NCBI RefSeq assembly: GCF_003725795.1
Contig: NZ_RBEE01000042.1
Coordinates: 62,001 to 126,000 of the forward strand
Reading direction: 5' to 3'
Source: Pedobacter jejuensis
Lineage (GTDB): Bacteria > Bacteroidota > Bacteroidia > Sphingobacteriales > Sphingobacteriaceae
DNA length: 64,000 nucleotides
Shown: positions 33,060-41,828 of the stretch, piece after piece
How positions within the stretch are numbered: the first letter of the stretch is position 1
Layout of the letters: every line of letters begins with the position of its first letter
The notes under the pieces: model-generated
Told to the model about the DNA's origin: nothing
Database searches by the model: none
What the model saw: the letters and a program-made list of their open reading frames with translations, nothing else
Made by a program: the position numbers and the translations under genes

Positions 33060-34427
33060 ATGAAATATACATTCCGAATCCTTCTCGTTATTTTAATCAC
33101 CTCAGGCTTTCAATGCAGCACTGAAGCACAAACATTTGAACAAATTCAATCTGCGCCTGCCATAAAAAAGAATTTATCAGATGATGCATTGCTTGATGTG
33201 GTGCAAAAACAAACTTTCCAATATTTTTGGGATGGTGCCGAACCAAATTCTGGTGCCGGCCGCGAACGCTACCATGCCGATAATATTTATCCAGAAAACG
33301 ACAAAAGTACTGTTGCCACCGGAGCTACGGGCTTTGGATTGATGGCAATATTGAGTGGAATTGACAGAGGTTATGTAACCAAAAAACAAGGTTTGGATCG
33401 TCTGAATAAAATCTTAACTTTCCTTGAAAAAGCAGACCGTTTTCATGGTGCATGGCCACATTGGATACATGGCGAAACCGGTAAAGTTAGGCCTTTTGGC
33501 AAAAAGGATAATGGAGGCGATTTAGTTGAAACTTCCTTCGTTGCGCAAGCGCTAATTTGCATTAAAGAATATTATAAAAACGGAACCGAAGCAGAAAAAT
33601 CATTATCCAATAAAGCCGATGAACTTTTTAAAGGAATTGATTTTAGCTGGTATAGAAATGGTGGCAAAAATGTTCTTTACTGGCATTGGTCGCCAGAGTA
33701 TGCCTGGGAAATGAATTTCCCCGTAAAAGGATATAACGAATGCCTTATTATGTATGTTATGGCAGCATCTTCTCCTACTCATACCATCCCTGCAGAAGTT
33801 TACCATGAAGGTTGGGCTAGAAATGGAGAGATTAAAGCCAATTTTAAAGTTTACGGTCACCCATTTACTTTAGATTATCAAGGGCAGAAAAATAGCGTCG
33901 GACCATTATTTTGGGCACATTATTCCTATCTAGGTTTAAACCCAAAAGGATTGAAAGATAGATATGCTGATTATTGGGAAAATAATAAAAACCACACTTT
34001 AGCCATTCACGATTATTGCGTTGCAAACCCAAAAGACTTCAAAGGTTACGGAACAAATAATTGGGGCTTAACGGCAAGCTATTCGGTAAAAGGTTATGCA
34101 GCACACAATCCACAAGAAGATTTTGGTGTGATTTCTCCAACCGCAGCCATTTCTTCAATTCCTTACACACCAAAAGAATCTATAAAAGTGATCAGGCATT
34201 TATACGAAGATTTGGGCGACAAAGTTTGGGGTAAATATGGTTTTTATGATGCTTTTTCAGAAACTGACAATTGGTACCCTAAAAGATATTTAGGTATAGA
34301 CCAGGGTCCAATGGTTGTAATGATTGAAAATTACAGATCTGGCTTGTTATGGAAATTATTTATGCAGAATCAGGATGTGAAAAACGGTTTAAAAAAATTA
34401 GGTTTTGAAAGCCCTTCAATCAAATAA
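33060..34427 (+). CDS. GH144-type (glucoamylase-like) glycoside hydrolase, second paralog
   Basis: A 455-residue paralog of the preceding enzyme without the Ig-like domain. The signal MKYTFRILLVILITSGFQCSTEAQ has a poor lipobox (FQC) and a plausible signal-peptidase I site after EAQ, suggesting a periplasmic enzyme. The acidic triad is D150, D154 and E157 in DNGGDLVETS. RFHGAWPHWIHGETGK and YWHWSPEYAWEMNFPVKG match the first copy closely. It starts 14 bases after its paralog. Together they would cut beta-1,2-glucan outside and then inside the outer membrane (inference). Confidence 0.85.
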   Translation: MKYTFRILLVILITSGFQCSTEAQTFEQIQSAPAIKKNLSDDALLDVVQKQTFQYFWDGAEPNSGAGRERYHADNIYPENDKSTVATGATGFGLMAILSGIDRGYVTKKQGLDRLNKILTFLEKADRFHGAWPHWIHGETGKVRPFGKKDNGGDLVETSFVAQALICIKEYYKNGTEAEKSLSNKADELFKGIDFSWYRNGGKNVLYWHWSPEYAWEMNFPVKGYNECLIMYVMAASSPTHTIPAEVYHEGWARNGEIKANFKVYGHPFTLDYQGQKNSVGPLFWAHYSYLGLNPKGLKDRYADYWENNKNHTLAIHDYCVANPKDFKGYGTNNWGLTASYSVKGYAAHNPQEDFGVISPTAAISSIPYTPKESIKVIRHLYEDLGDKVWGKYGFYDAFSETDNWYPKRYLGIDQGPMVVMIENYRSGLLWKLFMQNQDVKNGLKKLGFESPSIK

Positions 34428-34458
34428 TTAAATAAGCTTTCAAAAAACAGAAAAAGGC

Positions 34459-36204
34459 ATGAAAAAAACCATACTTACAATTTTCTTGTTCATTTCATTT
34501 CTGGCAGTTTTTGCTCAGAAACAAAAAACTTATTGCAATCCCATCAATATCGATTATGGTTATACTCCTTTCGAATCTTTTACCGAATGGGGGAAACACC
34601 GTGCGACTGCCGACCCTGTAATCGTAAACTACAAAGGTGATTTTTATCTTTTCAGCACCAACCAATGGGGTTACTGGCACAGCCCAGATATGCTAAACTG
34701 GAAATTCGAAGAACGTAAATTTCTTCGCCCGTGGAACAAAACTAAAGATGAACTTTGTGCCCCTGCTGTCGGTATTCTTGGTGACACCATGGTTGTTTTC
34801 GGAAGCACGTACACCAAAAATTTCACTTTATGGATGAGTACAAATCCGAAAGCAAACGAATGGAAGCCTTTAGTTGATTCTTTAGAAATTGGAGGTTGGG
34901 ACCCAGCTTTTTTTACTGATGATGATGGACGATTTTACATGTACAACGGCAGTAGCAACAACTACCCTGTATATGGTGTAGAGTTAGATAGAAAAACTTT
35001 TAAGCCCAAAGGTACCAGAATGCCAATGTATATTTTAGAATCATGGCGTTACGGTTGGCAACGTTTCGGCGAAAATATGGATAACACATTTCTCGATCCT
35101 TTTATTGAAGGCGCCTGGATGACGAAGCATAACGGAAAATATTACTTTCAGTATGGTGCACCAGGAACAGAATTTAGCGGTTATGCCGATGGTGTTGTAG
35201 TAGGTAACAAACCACTTTTTTACGATACTCAATTTACTCCACAATCAGATCCATTAAGCTTTAAAGCTGGAGGATTTTCCAGGGGTGCAGGTCATGGTGC
35301 CACATTTGAAGATAACAGCAAAAACTACTGGCATGTTTCTACAAGTATCATTTGCGTAAAAAATACCTGGGAAAGACGAATAGGAATCTGGCCGACAGGT
35401 TTTGATAAAGACGATGTAATGTGGACAAACACTGCATTTGGCGACTATCCTTTGTATTTACCAGCTGAACGAAAAGAAGGTGGTCCTGCTGGTCCGGGTT
35501 GGATGTTGATTAACTATAAAAAACCGGTCACGGTATCATCCACACTTGGTTCTTTTAACGCAAATAACGCAGTCGATGAAAGTATAAAAACCTATTGGAG
35601 CGCTAAAACTTCTAACGGTAACGAATGGATTCAAACTGATTTGGGAAGCTTGGCTACCGTAAACGCAATCCAAATAAATTATGCCGACCAAGACGCAGAA
35701 TTTTTAGGGAAGCAAACTAATATTTACCATCAGTATAAAATTTTATCCTCAACAGATGGAAAAAAATGGACGACCCTTGTAGATAAGAGCAAAAATAAAA
35801 CTGATGTTCCGCATGATTACATTGAGTTGGAAAAACCTGTAAAAACAAGGTTCATCAAAATGATTAACATCCACATGCCAACAGGCAAGTTTGCCATTAG
35901 CGGTTTACGGGTTTTTGGTAATGGCAACGGAGCAAAACCAGATTCGGTTAAAAATTTAATTGTTTTAAGAACAGAAAAAGATAAACGTAGCGCTTACATT
36001 AAATGGCAGCCGGTTGATAACGCCTTTGCTTATAATTTATACTATGGCACAGCTCCTGATAAACTTTACAATTGCATAATGATTCATGATTTAAACGAAT
36101 ATTGGTTTAAAGCTATGGATTTAAAGAAAACATATTACTTCTCTATTGAAGCCATAAATGAGAATGGTATCTCTAAAAAAACTGCTATTAAAACAGTTGA
36201 ATAA
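34459..36204 (+). CDS. GH43-like five-bladed propeller protein with discoidin (F5/8) and Fn3 domains
   Basis: An exported protein of 581 residues; the signal ends near FAQKQ. Residues 30-340 resemble clan GH-F/J five-bladed propellers: HRATADPVIVNYKGDFYLF holds a candidate general-base aspartate, and GGWDPAFFTDDDGRFYMYNG holds another. A discoidin-like domain follows at about 355-490 (STLGSFNANNAVDESIKTYW), then an Fn3-like end. GH43 members usually act on arabinans or xylans, so its role with GH144 enzymes is unclear and the catalytic set should not be assumed complete. It starts 31 bases after the second GH144 gene. Confidence 0.7.
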   Translation: MKKTILTIFLFISFLAVFAQKQKTYCNPINIDYGYTPFESFTEWGKHRATADPVIVNYKGDFYLFSTNQWGYWHSPDMLNWKFEERKFLRPWNKTKDELCAPAVGILGDTMVVFGSTYTKNFTLWMSTNPKANEWKPLVDSLEIGGWDPAFFTDDDGRFYMYNGSSNNYPVYGVELDRKTFKPKGTRMPMYILESWRYGWQRFGENMDNTFLDPFIEGAWMTKHNGKYYFQYGAPGTEFSGYADGVVVGNKPLFYDTQFTPQSDPLSFKAGGFSRGAGHGATFEDNSKNYWHVSTSIICVKNTWERRIGIWPTGFDKDDVMWTNTAFGDYPLYLPAERKEGGPAGPGWMLINYKKPVTVSSTLGSFNANNAVDESIKTYWSAKTSNGNEWIQTDLGSLATVNAIQINYADQDAEFLGKQTNIYHQYKILSSTDGKKWTTLVDKSKNKTDVPHDYIELEKPVKTRFIKMINIHMPTGKFAISGLRVFGNGNGAKPDSVKNLIVLRTEKDKRSAYIKWQPVDNAFAYNLYYGTAPDKLYNCIMIHDLNEYWFKAMDLKKTYYFSIEAINENGISKKTAIKTVE

Positions 36205-36234
36205 TTATTAAAAGAATAAAACACACAAAATATA

Positions 36235-38532
36235 ATGAGAAAAGCGAACATCCTATTTAGTATCATGCTTGTGCTGGCGATTAATGCTTCGGCGCAAACC
36301 AAGAAGCCAATTTCCGCTGAAGAAGCAAAAATGAATACCTTCATTAACAATCTAATGTCGAAGATGACAGTTGATGAAAAAATTGGTCAGCTGAATTTAC
36401 CTAGCTCGGGCGATATCACAACCGGACAAGCAAACAGCAGCGATATTGGCAAAAAAATAAGAAACGGTGAAGTTGGTGGACTTTTTAATATAAAAGGTGT
36501 AGAAAAAATAGCCGCAGTACAAAAGGTAGCTATTGAAGAAAGTAGAATGAAAATCCCTTTACTTTTTGGAATGGATGTAATTCATGGTTACAATACTGTT
36601 TTTCCTATTCCTTTAGGTATGAGTGCCACATGGGATATGTCTGCAGTAGAAAAATCTGCAAGAATTGCAGCCATTGAAGCAAGCGCAAGCGGCATTAACT
36701 GGACATTTTCTCCTATGGTGGATATCTCTCGCGACCCACGTTGGGGACGTATATCTGAAGGAAACGGTGAAGATGCATTTTTGGGTTCTGCAATTGCAAG
36801 AGCAATGGTAAAAGGCTATCAAGGCGATCTAAAATCAAATAATCAGATTTTAGCTTGTGTAAAACATTACGCTTTATACGGAGCTGCAGAAGGCGGTCGT
36901 GATTATAATACGACAGATATGAGCAAAGTGAGGATGTACAATGAGTACTTACCACCTTACAAAGCAGCTGTTGAAGCTGGTGCAGCAAGTATCATGGCTT
37001 CATTTAATGAAGTTGATGGTGTACCTGCAACCGGAAGCAAATGGCTTATGACAGAGGTTTTGCGTAATCAATGGGGTTTTAAAGGTTTCGTAGTAACAGA
37101 TTATACCGGAATTCCTGAAATGATTGCACACGGAATGGGCGATTTACAAACAGTTTCGGCTTTGGCTTTAAATGCCGGAGTAGATATGGACATGGTTGGC
37201 GAAGGTTTTCTTGGAACATTGAAAAAATCATTAGCTGAGAAAAAAGTTAGCATTGAACAAATTAACAGAGCATGTCGATTAATTCTTCAGGCAAAATACA
37301 AATTAGGATTATTTGAAAACCCGTATAAATTTTGCGATGTAAAAAGAGCAGAAACTGAAGTTTTCACACCTCAAAACCGCCAGGCTTCAAGAGAAATTGC
37401 TGCAGAAAGCTTTGTGTTATTGAAAAATGAGAATAACCTTTTGCCATTAAAAAAATCAGGAACAATTGGCTTAATTGGCCCACTGGTGGATAATACGGCA
37501 AACATGTATGGTACCTGGAGTGTTGCTGCCTTATTTGATAAATCGGTTACCGTATTACAAGGAATGAAAAATGCCTTAGGTGAAAATGCAAAAATATTAA
37601 CTGCCAGAGGTTCAAATTTCTTGGCAGATTCTACTATGGAAAATCGCTACGTTAACATTCACAATAAAACATACATCCGCGATTCGAGATCAGAAGATGA
37701 AATGATTAAAGAAGCAATAAATGTTGCCAAAAAATCGGATGTTGTAGTTGCTGTATTGGGTGAAGGTTCGGAGTTTACAGGCGAAAGCAGTAGCGTTACC
37801 GATATCCAAATGCCTGAAACACAAAAGAAATTGATTAAAGAATTAATGAAAACTGGCAAGCCTGTGGTATTGGTTCTGTTTACCGGTCGCCCTTTAGCCT
37901 TAAATTGGGAAAACGAAAATGTACCGGCAATTTTAAATGTTTGGTTCCCTGGAAGTGAAGCTGGAAATGCCATCGCTGATGTACTTTTTGGAGATGTAAA
38001 TCCTTCAGGAAAGTTGAGTGCAACGTTTCCTCAAAATGTTGGTCAGGTTCCTATTTATTATGCACACAAAAATACTGGTCGCCCTTTAGCAGAAGGTAAA
38101 TGGTTCGAGAAATTTCGTTCCAATTATTTAGATGTAAGCAATGAACCACTTTTTCCTTTCGGTTATGGTTTAAGCTATACAACCTTCGGATATGGAGATA
38201 TCAAGTTGAGCTCAAGTACATTAACAAAAGGCAAAAGTATTACCGCTACAATTGCCGTTACTAACAATGGCAAAGTTGATGGCAAAGAAGTTGTACAACT
38301 TTATATAAGAGATTTGGTTGGAAGCATTACTCGCCCGGTAAAAGAATTAAAAGGTTTTCAAAAGATATATTTTAAAGCTGGAGAAACTAAAAATGTAACT
38401 TTTTCTCTTTCAGAACAAGATTTAAAGTTCTATAATTCAGATTTAAAATTTGTTGCTGAGCCTGGAGATTTTAAAGTATTTATAGGTTCTAATTCGAGGG
38501 ATGTAAAAGAAGCATCATTCTCGTTAAAATAA
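36235..38532 (+). CDS. bglX: GH3 beta-glucosidase (BglX-like), exported
   Basis: A 765-residue GH3 enzyme with a signal peptide ending at NASAQ. The (beta/alpha)8 domain (about 35-370) includes GEGNGEDAFLGSAIARAMVKG and the nucleophile D289 in GFKGFVVTDYTGIPEM. The alpha/beta sandwich (about 390-620) contains VVAVLGEGSEFTGESSSVTD, which should carry the acid/base glutamate. A C-terminal Fn3-like domain has VVQLYIRDLVGSITRPVKEL. It would release glucose from oligosaccharides made by the GH144 enzymes; sophorose-active GH3 enzymes beside GH144 genes are known in Bacteroides. The linkage is inferred. Confidence 0.92.
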   Translation: MRKANILFSIMLVLAINASAQTKKPISAEEAKMNTFINNLMSKMTVDEKIGQLNLPSSGDITTGQANSSDIGKKIRNGEVGGLFNIKGVEKIAAVQKVAIEESRMKIPLLFGMDVIHGYNTVFPIPLGMSATWDMSAVEKSARIAAIEASASGINWTFSPMVDISRDPRWGRISEGNGEDAFLGSAIARAMVKGYQGDLKSNNQILACVKHYALYGAAEGGRDYNTTDMSKVRMYNEYLPPYKAAVEAGAASIMASFNEVDGVPATGSKWLMTEVLRNQWGFKGFVVTDYTGIPEMIAHGMGDLQTVSALALNAGVDMDMVGEGFLGTLKKSLAEKKVSIEQINRACRLILQAKYKLGLFENPYKFCDVKRAETEVFTPQNRQASREIAAESFVLLKNENNLLPLKKSGTIGLIGPLVDNTANMYGTWSVAALFDKSVTVLQGMKNALGENAKILTARGSNFLADSTMENRYVNIHNKTYIRDSRSEDEMIKEAINVAKKSDVVVAVLGEGSEFTGESSSVTDIQMPETQKKLIKELMKTGKPVVLVLFTGRPLALNWENENVPAILNVWFPGSEAGNAIADVLFGDVNPSGKLSATFPQNVGQVPIYYAHKNTGRPLAEGKWFEKFRSNYLDVSNEPLFPFGYGLSYTTFGYGDIKLSSSTLTKGKSITATIAVTNNGKVDGKEVVQLYIRDLVGSITRPVKELKGFQKIYFKAGETKNVTFSLSEQDLKFYNSDLKFVAEPGDFKVFIGSNSRDVKEASFSLK

Positions 38533-38549
38533 AATTATATTGGTTGGTT

Positions 38550-38582
38550 AAACCCCAGTCTATTGCATAATAGCTGGGGTTT
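38550..38582 (+). terminator. Terminator after the GH3 gene
   Basis: AACCCCAG and CTGGGGTT form the outer stem, with CTATT/AATAG continuing it inside after one bulged T, then a T-run. It lies between the GH3 gene and the esterase gene, 18 bases past the stop codon. Confidence 0.88.
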
Positions 38583-38596
38583 TTTAATTTTGTTAA

Positions 38597-39379
38597 ATGA
38601 AGAAAATATTTCTAACCATCTTCTTGATGGCTTTTATACTCTTTTTAAAAGCACAAGATTTTAATCAATACGCTTCTGGAAATTATATTAAAGGCAAAGA
38701 TTCCATCTACTACCGCATACTTTTCCCCGATAATTTCAATCCATCACAAAAATATCCGGTAGTTTTTTTCTTACATGGTAGTGGTGAACGTGGTAGCAAT
38801 AATGAAAGTCAGTTGGTTCATGGAGGCAAATTGTTCTTGAAGGATGACGTGAGAAAGAAGTTTCCGGCGATAATAATTTTTCCACAATGCCCAGCGAACG
38901 ATTATTGGGCAAATGTAAATATTGCTCCAAATGAACAAGGGAAACGAACATTCGCGTTTGTTGAAGGCGGAAAACCGACCAAAGCAATGCATGCTTTAAA
39001 AAACATGGTTAAAGATTTTCTTAAAAAACCTTTCGTGAATAAAGAGCAAGTGTATGTTGGTGGCTTATCCATGGGTGGAATGGGAACTTTTGAATTGCTA
39101 AGAAGGCAAAGAAAAACTTTTGCCGCAGCAATTACCATTTGTGGAGGTGATAACACAAACAACATCGAGAAATATAAAAAAATACCGCTTTGGATTTTTC
39201 ACGGAGGCAAAGATGATGTTGTAGATCCTGCATATTCAATTGCAATATCAGAACGATTAAAAACAGTGGGTGATGAAGTTAAGTTTACGCTTTACCCAAA
39301 TGCAAACCATAACAGTTGGGATAGTGCTTTTGCTGAACCCGATTTATTACCCTGGTTATTCGGGCATAAGAAAAATTAA
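38597..39379 (+). CDS. Exported alpha/beta-hydrolase (esterase / prolyl-oligopeptidase-like)
   Basis: A 260-residue protein with signal MKKIFLTIFLMAFILFLKAQ. The nucleophile elbow GGLSMGGMGTFELL has S158. The oxyanion segment is FFLHGSGERGSNNESQL, the acid D lies in FHGGKDDVVDPAYS, and the histidine in PNANHNSWDSAF. This subfamily occurs in many PULs as a putative carbohydrate esterase, but no substrate is proven from sequence. It begins 15 bases after the terminator hairpin behind the GH3 gene, so expression may depend on read-through. Confidence 0.8.
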   Translation: MKKIFLTIFLMAFILFLKAQDFNQYASGNYIKGKDSIYYRILFPDNFNPSQKYPVVFFLHGSGERGSNNESQLVHGGKLFLKDDVRKKFPAIIIFPQCPANDYWANVNIAPNEQGKRTFAFVEGGKPTKAMHALKNMVKDFLKKPFVNKEQVYVGGLSMGGMGTFELLRRQRKTFAAAITICGGDNTNNIEKYKKIPLWIFHGGKDDVVDPAYSIAISERLKTVGDEVKFTLYPNANHNSWDSAFAEPDLLPWLFGHKKN

Positions 39380-39436
39380 TTTTTTTGATGTTTAATATCA
39401 ACATCTGTAGAATATAATGTGATTATTTTAAACAAA

Positions 39437-39467
39437 AAACCCTGAAAGTTAATGTCTTTCAGGGTTT
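39437..39467. terminator. Bidirectional terminator between the esterase and yebC
   Basis: AAACCCTGAAAG (39437-39448) pairs perfectly with CTTTCAGGGTTT (39456-39467), loop TTAATGT, with A-runs and T-rich flanks. It serves two convergent genes. Confidence 0.88.
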
Positions 39468-39487
39468 CAAAAATCTATAAGATTAGC

Positions 39488-40216
39488 TTATTCTGCCATA
39501 TTGTGGTAAACTGCCTGCACATCATCGTCTTCTTCCAGCTTATCAATTAATTTCAAAACATCTAAAGCCTGTTCTTCGGTAACCTCATGATGTGAAAGCG
39601 CAATACGCTCTAATTTAGAACTCTTTAACTCAATACCTTTTTCCTCTAAAGCTTTCTGTAAAGAACCAAAATTCTCGAAAGCGCCTTGAGCTACAGCAAC
39701 ATCATTGCCTTCTTCATCTGCTTCAACGTACAATTCTTCTAAACCTGCATCGATTAATTCGAACTCCAACTCTTCTAAATCCAAACCTTCTGCAGGTACA
39801 AATCTAAAGATAGATTTACGGTTAAAAATAAAATCTAACGAACCAGTTTTACCTAATGAACCATCTGTTTTGTTAAAATAACTGCGAACATTGGCAACGG
39901 TTCTATTGGTGTTATCGGTAGCAGTTTCTATTAAAACAGCTACGCCATGAGGGGCATAACCCTCGTAAACGATTTCTTCATAATTAGCCATCGATTTATC
40001 AGAAGCACGCTTAATTGCTGCTTCTACCCTATCTTTTGGCATATTAACGGCCTTGGCATTTTGCATTGCAGTTCTCAAACGAGAGTTGGTATCCGGGTTA
40101 GGACCAGATTCCTTTACTGCCATAACAATATCTTTACCAATACGGGTAAACTGTACAGCCATTTTAGACCAACGCTTAAATTTTCTTTCTTTTCTAAATT
40201 CGAATGCTCTTCCCAT
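39488..40216 (-). CDS. yebC: YebC/PmpR-family protein
   Basis: The frame can be extended to a TTG at 40228, but the ATG at 40216 gives MGRAFEFRKERKFKRWSKMA, the usual Bacteroidota N-terminus, and 242 residues. NTAMQNAKAVNMPKDRVE-type sequence (here LRTAMQNAKAVNMPKDRVEA), YEEIVYEGYAPHGVAVLIE and NRTVANVRSYFNKTDGSLGK are family signatures. YebC proteins were annotated as transcription regulators; more recent work links them to ribosome stalling at proline runs. It lies 188 bases downstream of the epimerase-type gene, with a repeat array between. Confidence 0.95.
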   Translation of the reverse strand: MGRAFEFRKERKFKRWSKMAVQFTRIGKDIVMAVKESGPNPDTNSRLRTAMQNAKAVNMPKDRVEAAIKRASDKSMANYEEIVYEGYAPHGVAVLIETATDNTNRTVANVRSYFNKTDGSLGKTGSLDFIFNRKSIFRFVPAEGLDLEELEFELIDAGLEELYVEADEEGNDVAVAQGAFENFGSLQKALEEKGIELKSSKLERIALSHHEVTEEQALDVLKLIDKLEEDDDVQAVYHNMAE

Positions 40217-40413
40217 TTTTAGTATCAAGTAGTTAGCTTCGAGTGTTTAGTATTTAGTCTTAGTATCGTGACTAAACCTATACATACACCTTTCAACCAA
40301 TTTTTTTTATATTTTTAATTTGTTCTTTCAGCTCTAGCCTTTCAGCTTTATTCTTTCAGCTTTAATCTTTATTCTTTTAGCTTTAGTCTTTCAACTTTAC
40401 GCTTTTAGCTCTT
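40217..40413 (-). repeat. Heptamer/14-mer tandem array between yebC and the threonine dehydrogenase gene
   Basis: Plus-strand bases 40323-40413 are 13 consecutive 7-mers of form NNCTYTN, mostly alternating TTCTTTC and AGCTTTA types, so the array reads as six 14-mers plus one 7-nt half unit (40365-40371). The last unit runs into the 3' end of the dehydrogenase gene and covers its stop codon. The other side of the gap has TTAGTAT-type words and a local hairpin TTTAGTC/GACTAAA. Confidence 0.8.
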
Positions 40414-41352
40414 CTTTAAATTAATTAACATATCAGCTGTAAGCTTTGCTAAATCAAATTCTGGATTCCAACCCCAATCCTTATTAGCAAAACCATCATC
40501 AATAGAACGTGGCCAGCTATCAGCAATTTTCTGACGAGGATCATTATCGCTGTAAGATAATTTAAATTCAGGAATATGTTTCTTAATTTCAGCAGCTAAA
40601 ATTTCAGGCGTAAAACTAACGCCACCAAAATTATAGCTACTTCGTACCGAAATTTGATTTGCCGGGGCATCCATTAGCTCAATGGTACCACGAATGGCAT
40701 CATCCATATACATCATTGGCAGTTCAGAACCAGCATTTAAAAAACTTTGGTAACTCCCTTTCTTTAATGCTTCATGAAAAATATGAATTGCATAATCTGT
40801 TGTTCCACCTCCAGGTGCTGCTTTCCAGCTAATTAACCCTGGGTAACGAATGCTTCTAACATCTAAACCATATTTTTGGTGGTAATATTCGCACCAACGT
40901 TCGCCCGCCAATTTACTAATTCCATAAACCGTATTTGGATCCATGGTGCAATATTGAGGTGTGTTATCTTTAGGAGAATTTGGACCAAAAACAGCAATTG
41001 AACTTGGCCAATAAACTTTTGCAGTTTTATATTCAAGCGCTAAATCCAGAACATTGAGCAAACCATTCATATTTAAATCCCAGGCAAGTTTAGGATTTTG
41101 CTCTCCTGTTGCCGATAATAATGCAGCGAGAAGATAAACTTGAGTGGGTTTATACTTCTTAAATATGCCGTTAATCATTTCTTTATCAAGCACATTTACA
41201 AACTCGAACGGAGCAGAATTTTTAATGTCATAATCTGGTCGGCGAATATCGCATGCGACAACATGATCATCACCATATATTTTACGTAATGTGGTAACCA
41301 GTTCTGTACCAATTTGTCCGTTCGAACCTAAAACAACAATATTTTCTTGCAT
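40405..41352 (-). CDS. NAD-dependent epimerase/dehydratase, probable SDR-type L-threonine 3-dehydrogenase
   Basis: An extended SDR of 315 residues. The NAD-binding motif is VLGSNGQIGTELVTTL. The catalytic lysine and tyrosine lie in DPNTVYGISKLAGERWCEYY. The strand VYWPSSIAVFGPNSP matches the UDP-galactose-epimerase-like threonine dehydrogenases known from Flavobacterium and mammals, as does RSIRYPGLISWKAAPGGGTTDYA. It would oxidise threonine to 2-amino-3-ketobutyrate, the substrate of Kbl (17239-18426). A sugar epimerase is the alternative, but the GGGTTDYA segment favours threonine dehydrogenase. Confidence 0.8.
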   Translation of the reverse strand: MQENIVVLGSNGQIGTELVTTLRKIYGDDHVVACDIRRPDYDIKNSAPFEFVNVLDKEMINGIFKKYKPTQVYLLAALLSATGEQNPKLAWDLNMNGLLNVLDLALEYKTAKVYWPSSIAVFGPNSPKDNTPQYCTMDPNTVYGISKLAGERWCEYYHQKYGLDVRSIRYPGLISWKAAPGGGTTDYAIHIFHEALKKGSYQSFLNAGSELPMMYMDDAIRGTIELMDAPANQISVRSSYNFGGVSFTPEILAAEIKKHIPEFKLSYSDNDPRQKIADSWPRSIDDGFANKDWGWNPEFDLAKLTADMLINLKKS

Positions 41353-41828
41353 ATTTATTTAAAAGAATTTGGCAAAGGTAAAAAAATGGCATAAAAGGGC
41401 TGTAAAATATTTAAACTATTGATGATATTAAAATTTTAATCCAAATTTTATAATGTCTCAAATAATTTATTGTTGAAGAAAAACATATAAAAGAAGATAC
41501 AATTATTAACATATTTCATATATTTATTTAATCGAAATGCTTTATTAACAGAGCGAAATTTATTGTTCAATGATTTAAAAAACCAATTATTAATAAATCA
41601 AATAATCATTAATGCTATTGTACTTTTCACACGAAGCATTGGTAATAGCAAAACAGACTTTAAACTACATTTGATGCAGATAACTATAATTATTTAGAAT
41701 AATTCTATTCAGTAACAATCCCATTGCAGGCCATTTATTTAACCAAATTTTAACTGAATTTATCCCATATTTTTTTTAATATTACCAACCAGTATATAAA
41801 ATAACCAATATATAAATACACAACCACG
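41353..41828. other. Divergent intergenic region, 476 bases
   Basis: A very AT-rich region between the threonine dehydrogenase (minus) and the 3-keto-sugar cluster (plus). Apart from the -7 box for the minus-strand gene I see no gene, RNA structure or clear promoter for the plus-strand operon. The long spacing suggests a long leader or regulator sites. Confidence 0.4.
41373..41380 (-). promoter_or_regulatory. Putative -7 box (TACCTTTG) of the threonine dehydrogenase gene
   Basis: An exact TAnnTTTG match on the minus strand, 20 bases before the ATG at 41352. Confidence 0.5.

Noticed and set aside
37659-37973. 104-residue minus-strand ORF in the GH3 gene
   Set aside because: Fully antisense to conserved GH3 sequence; no promoter or homologous features seen.
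40323-40413. CRISPR-like array
   Set aside because: Units are 7-14 nt and directly adjacent, with no unique spacers and no cas genes in the window.
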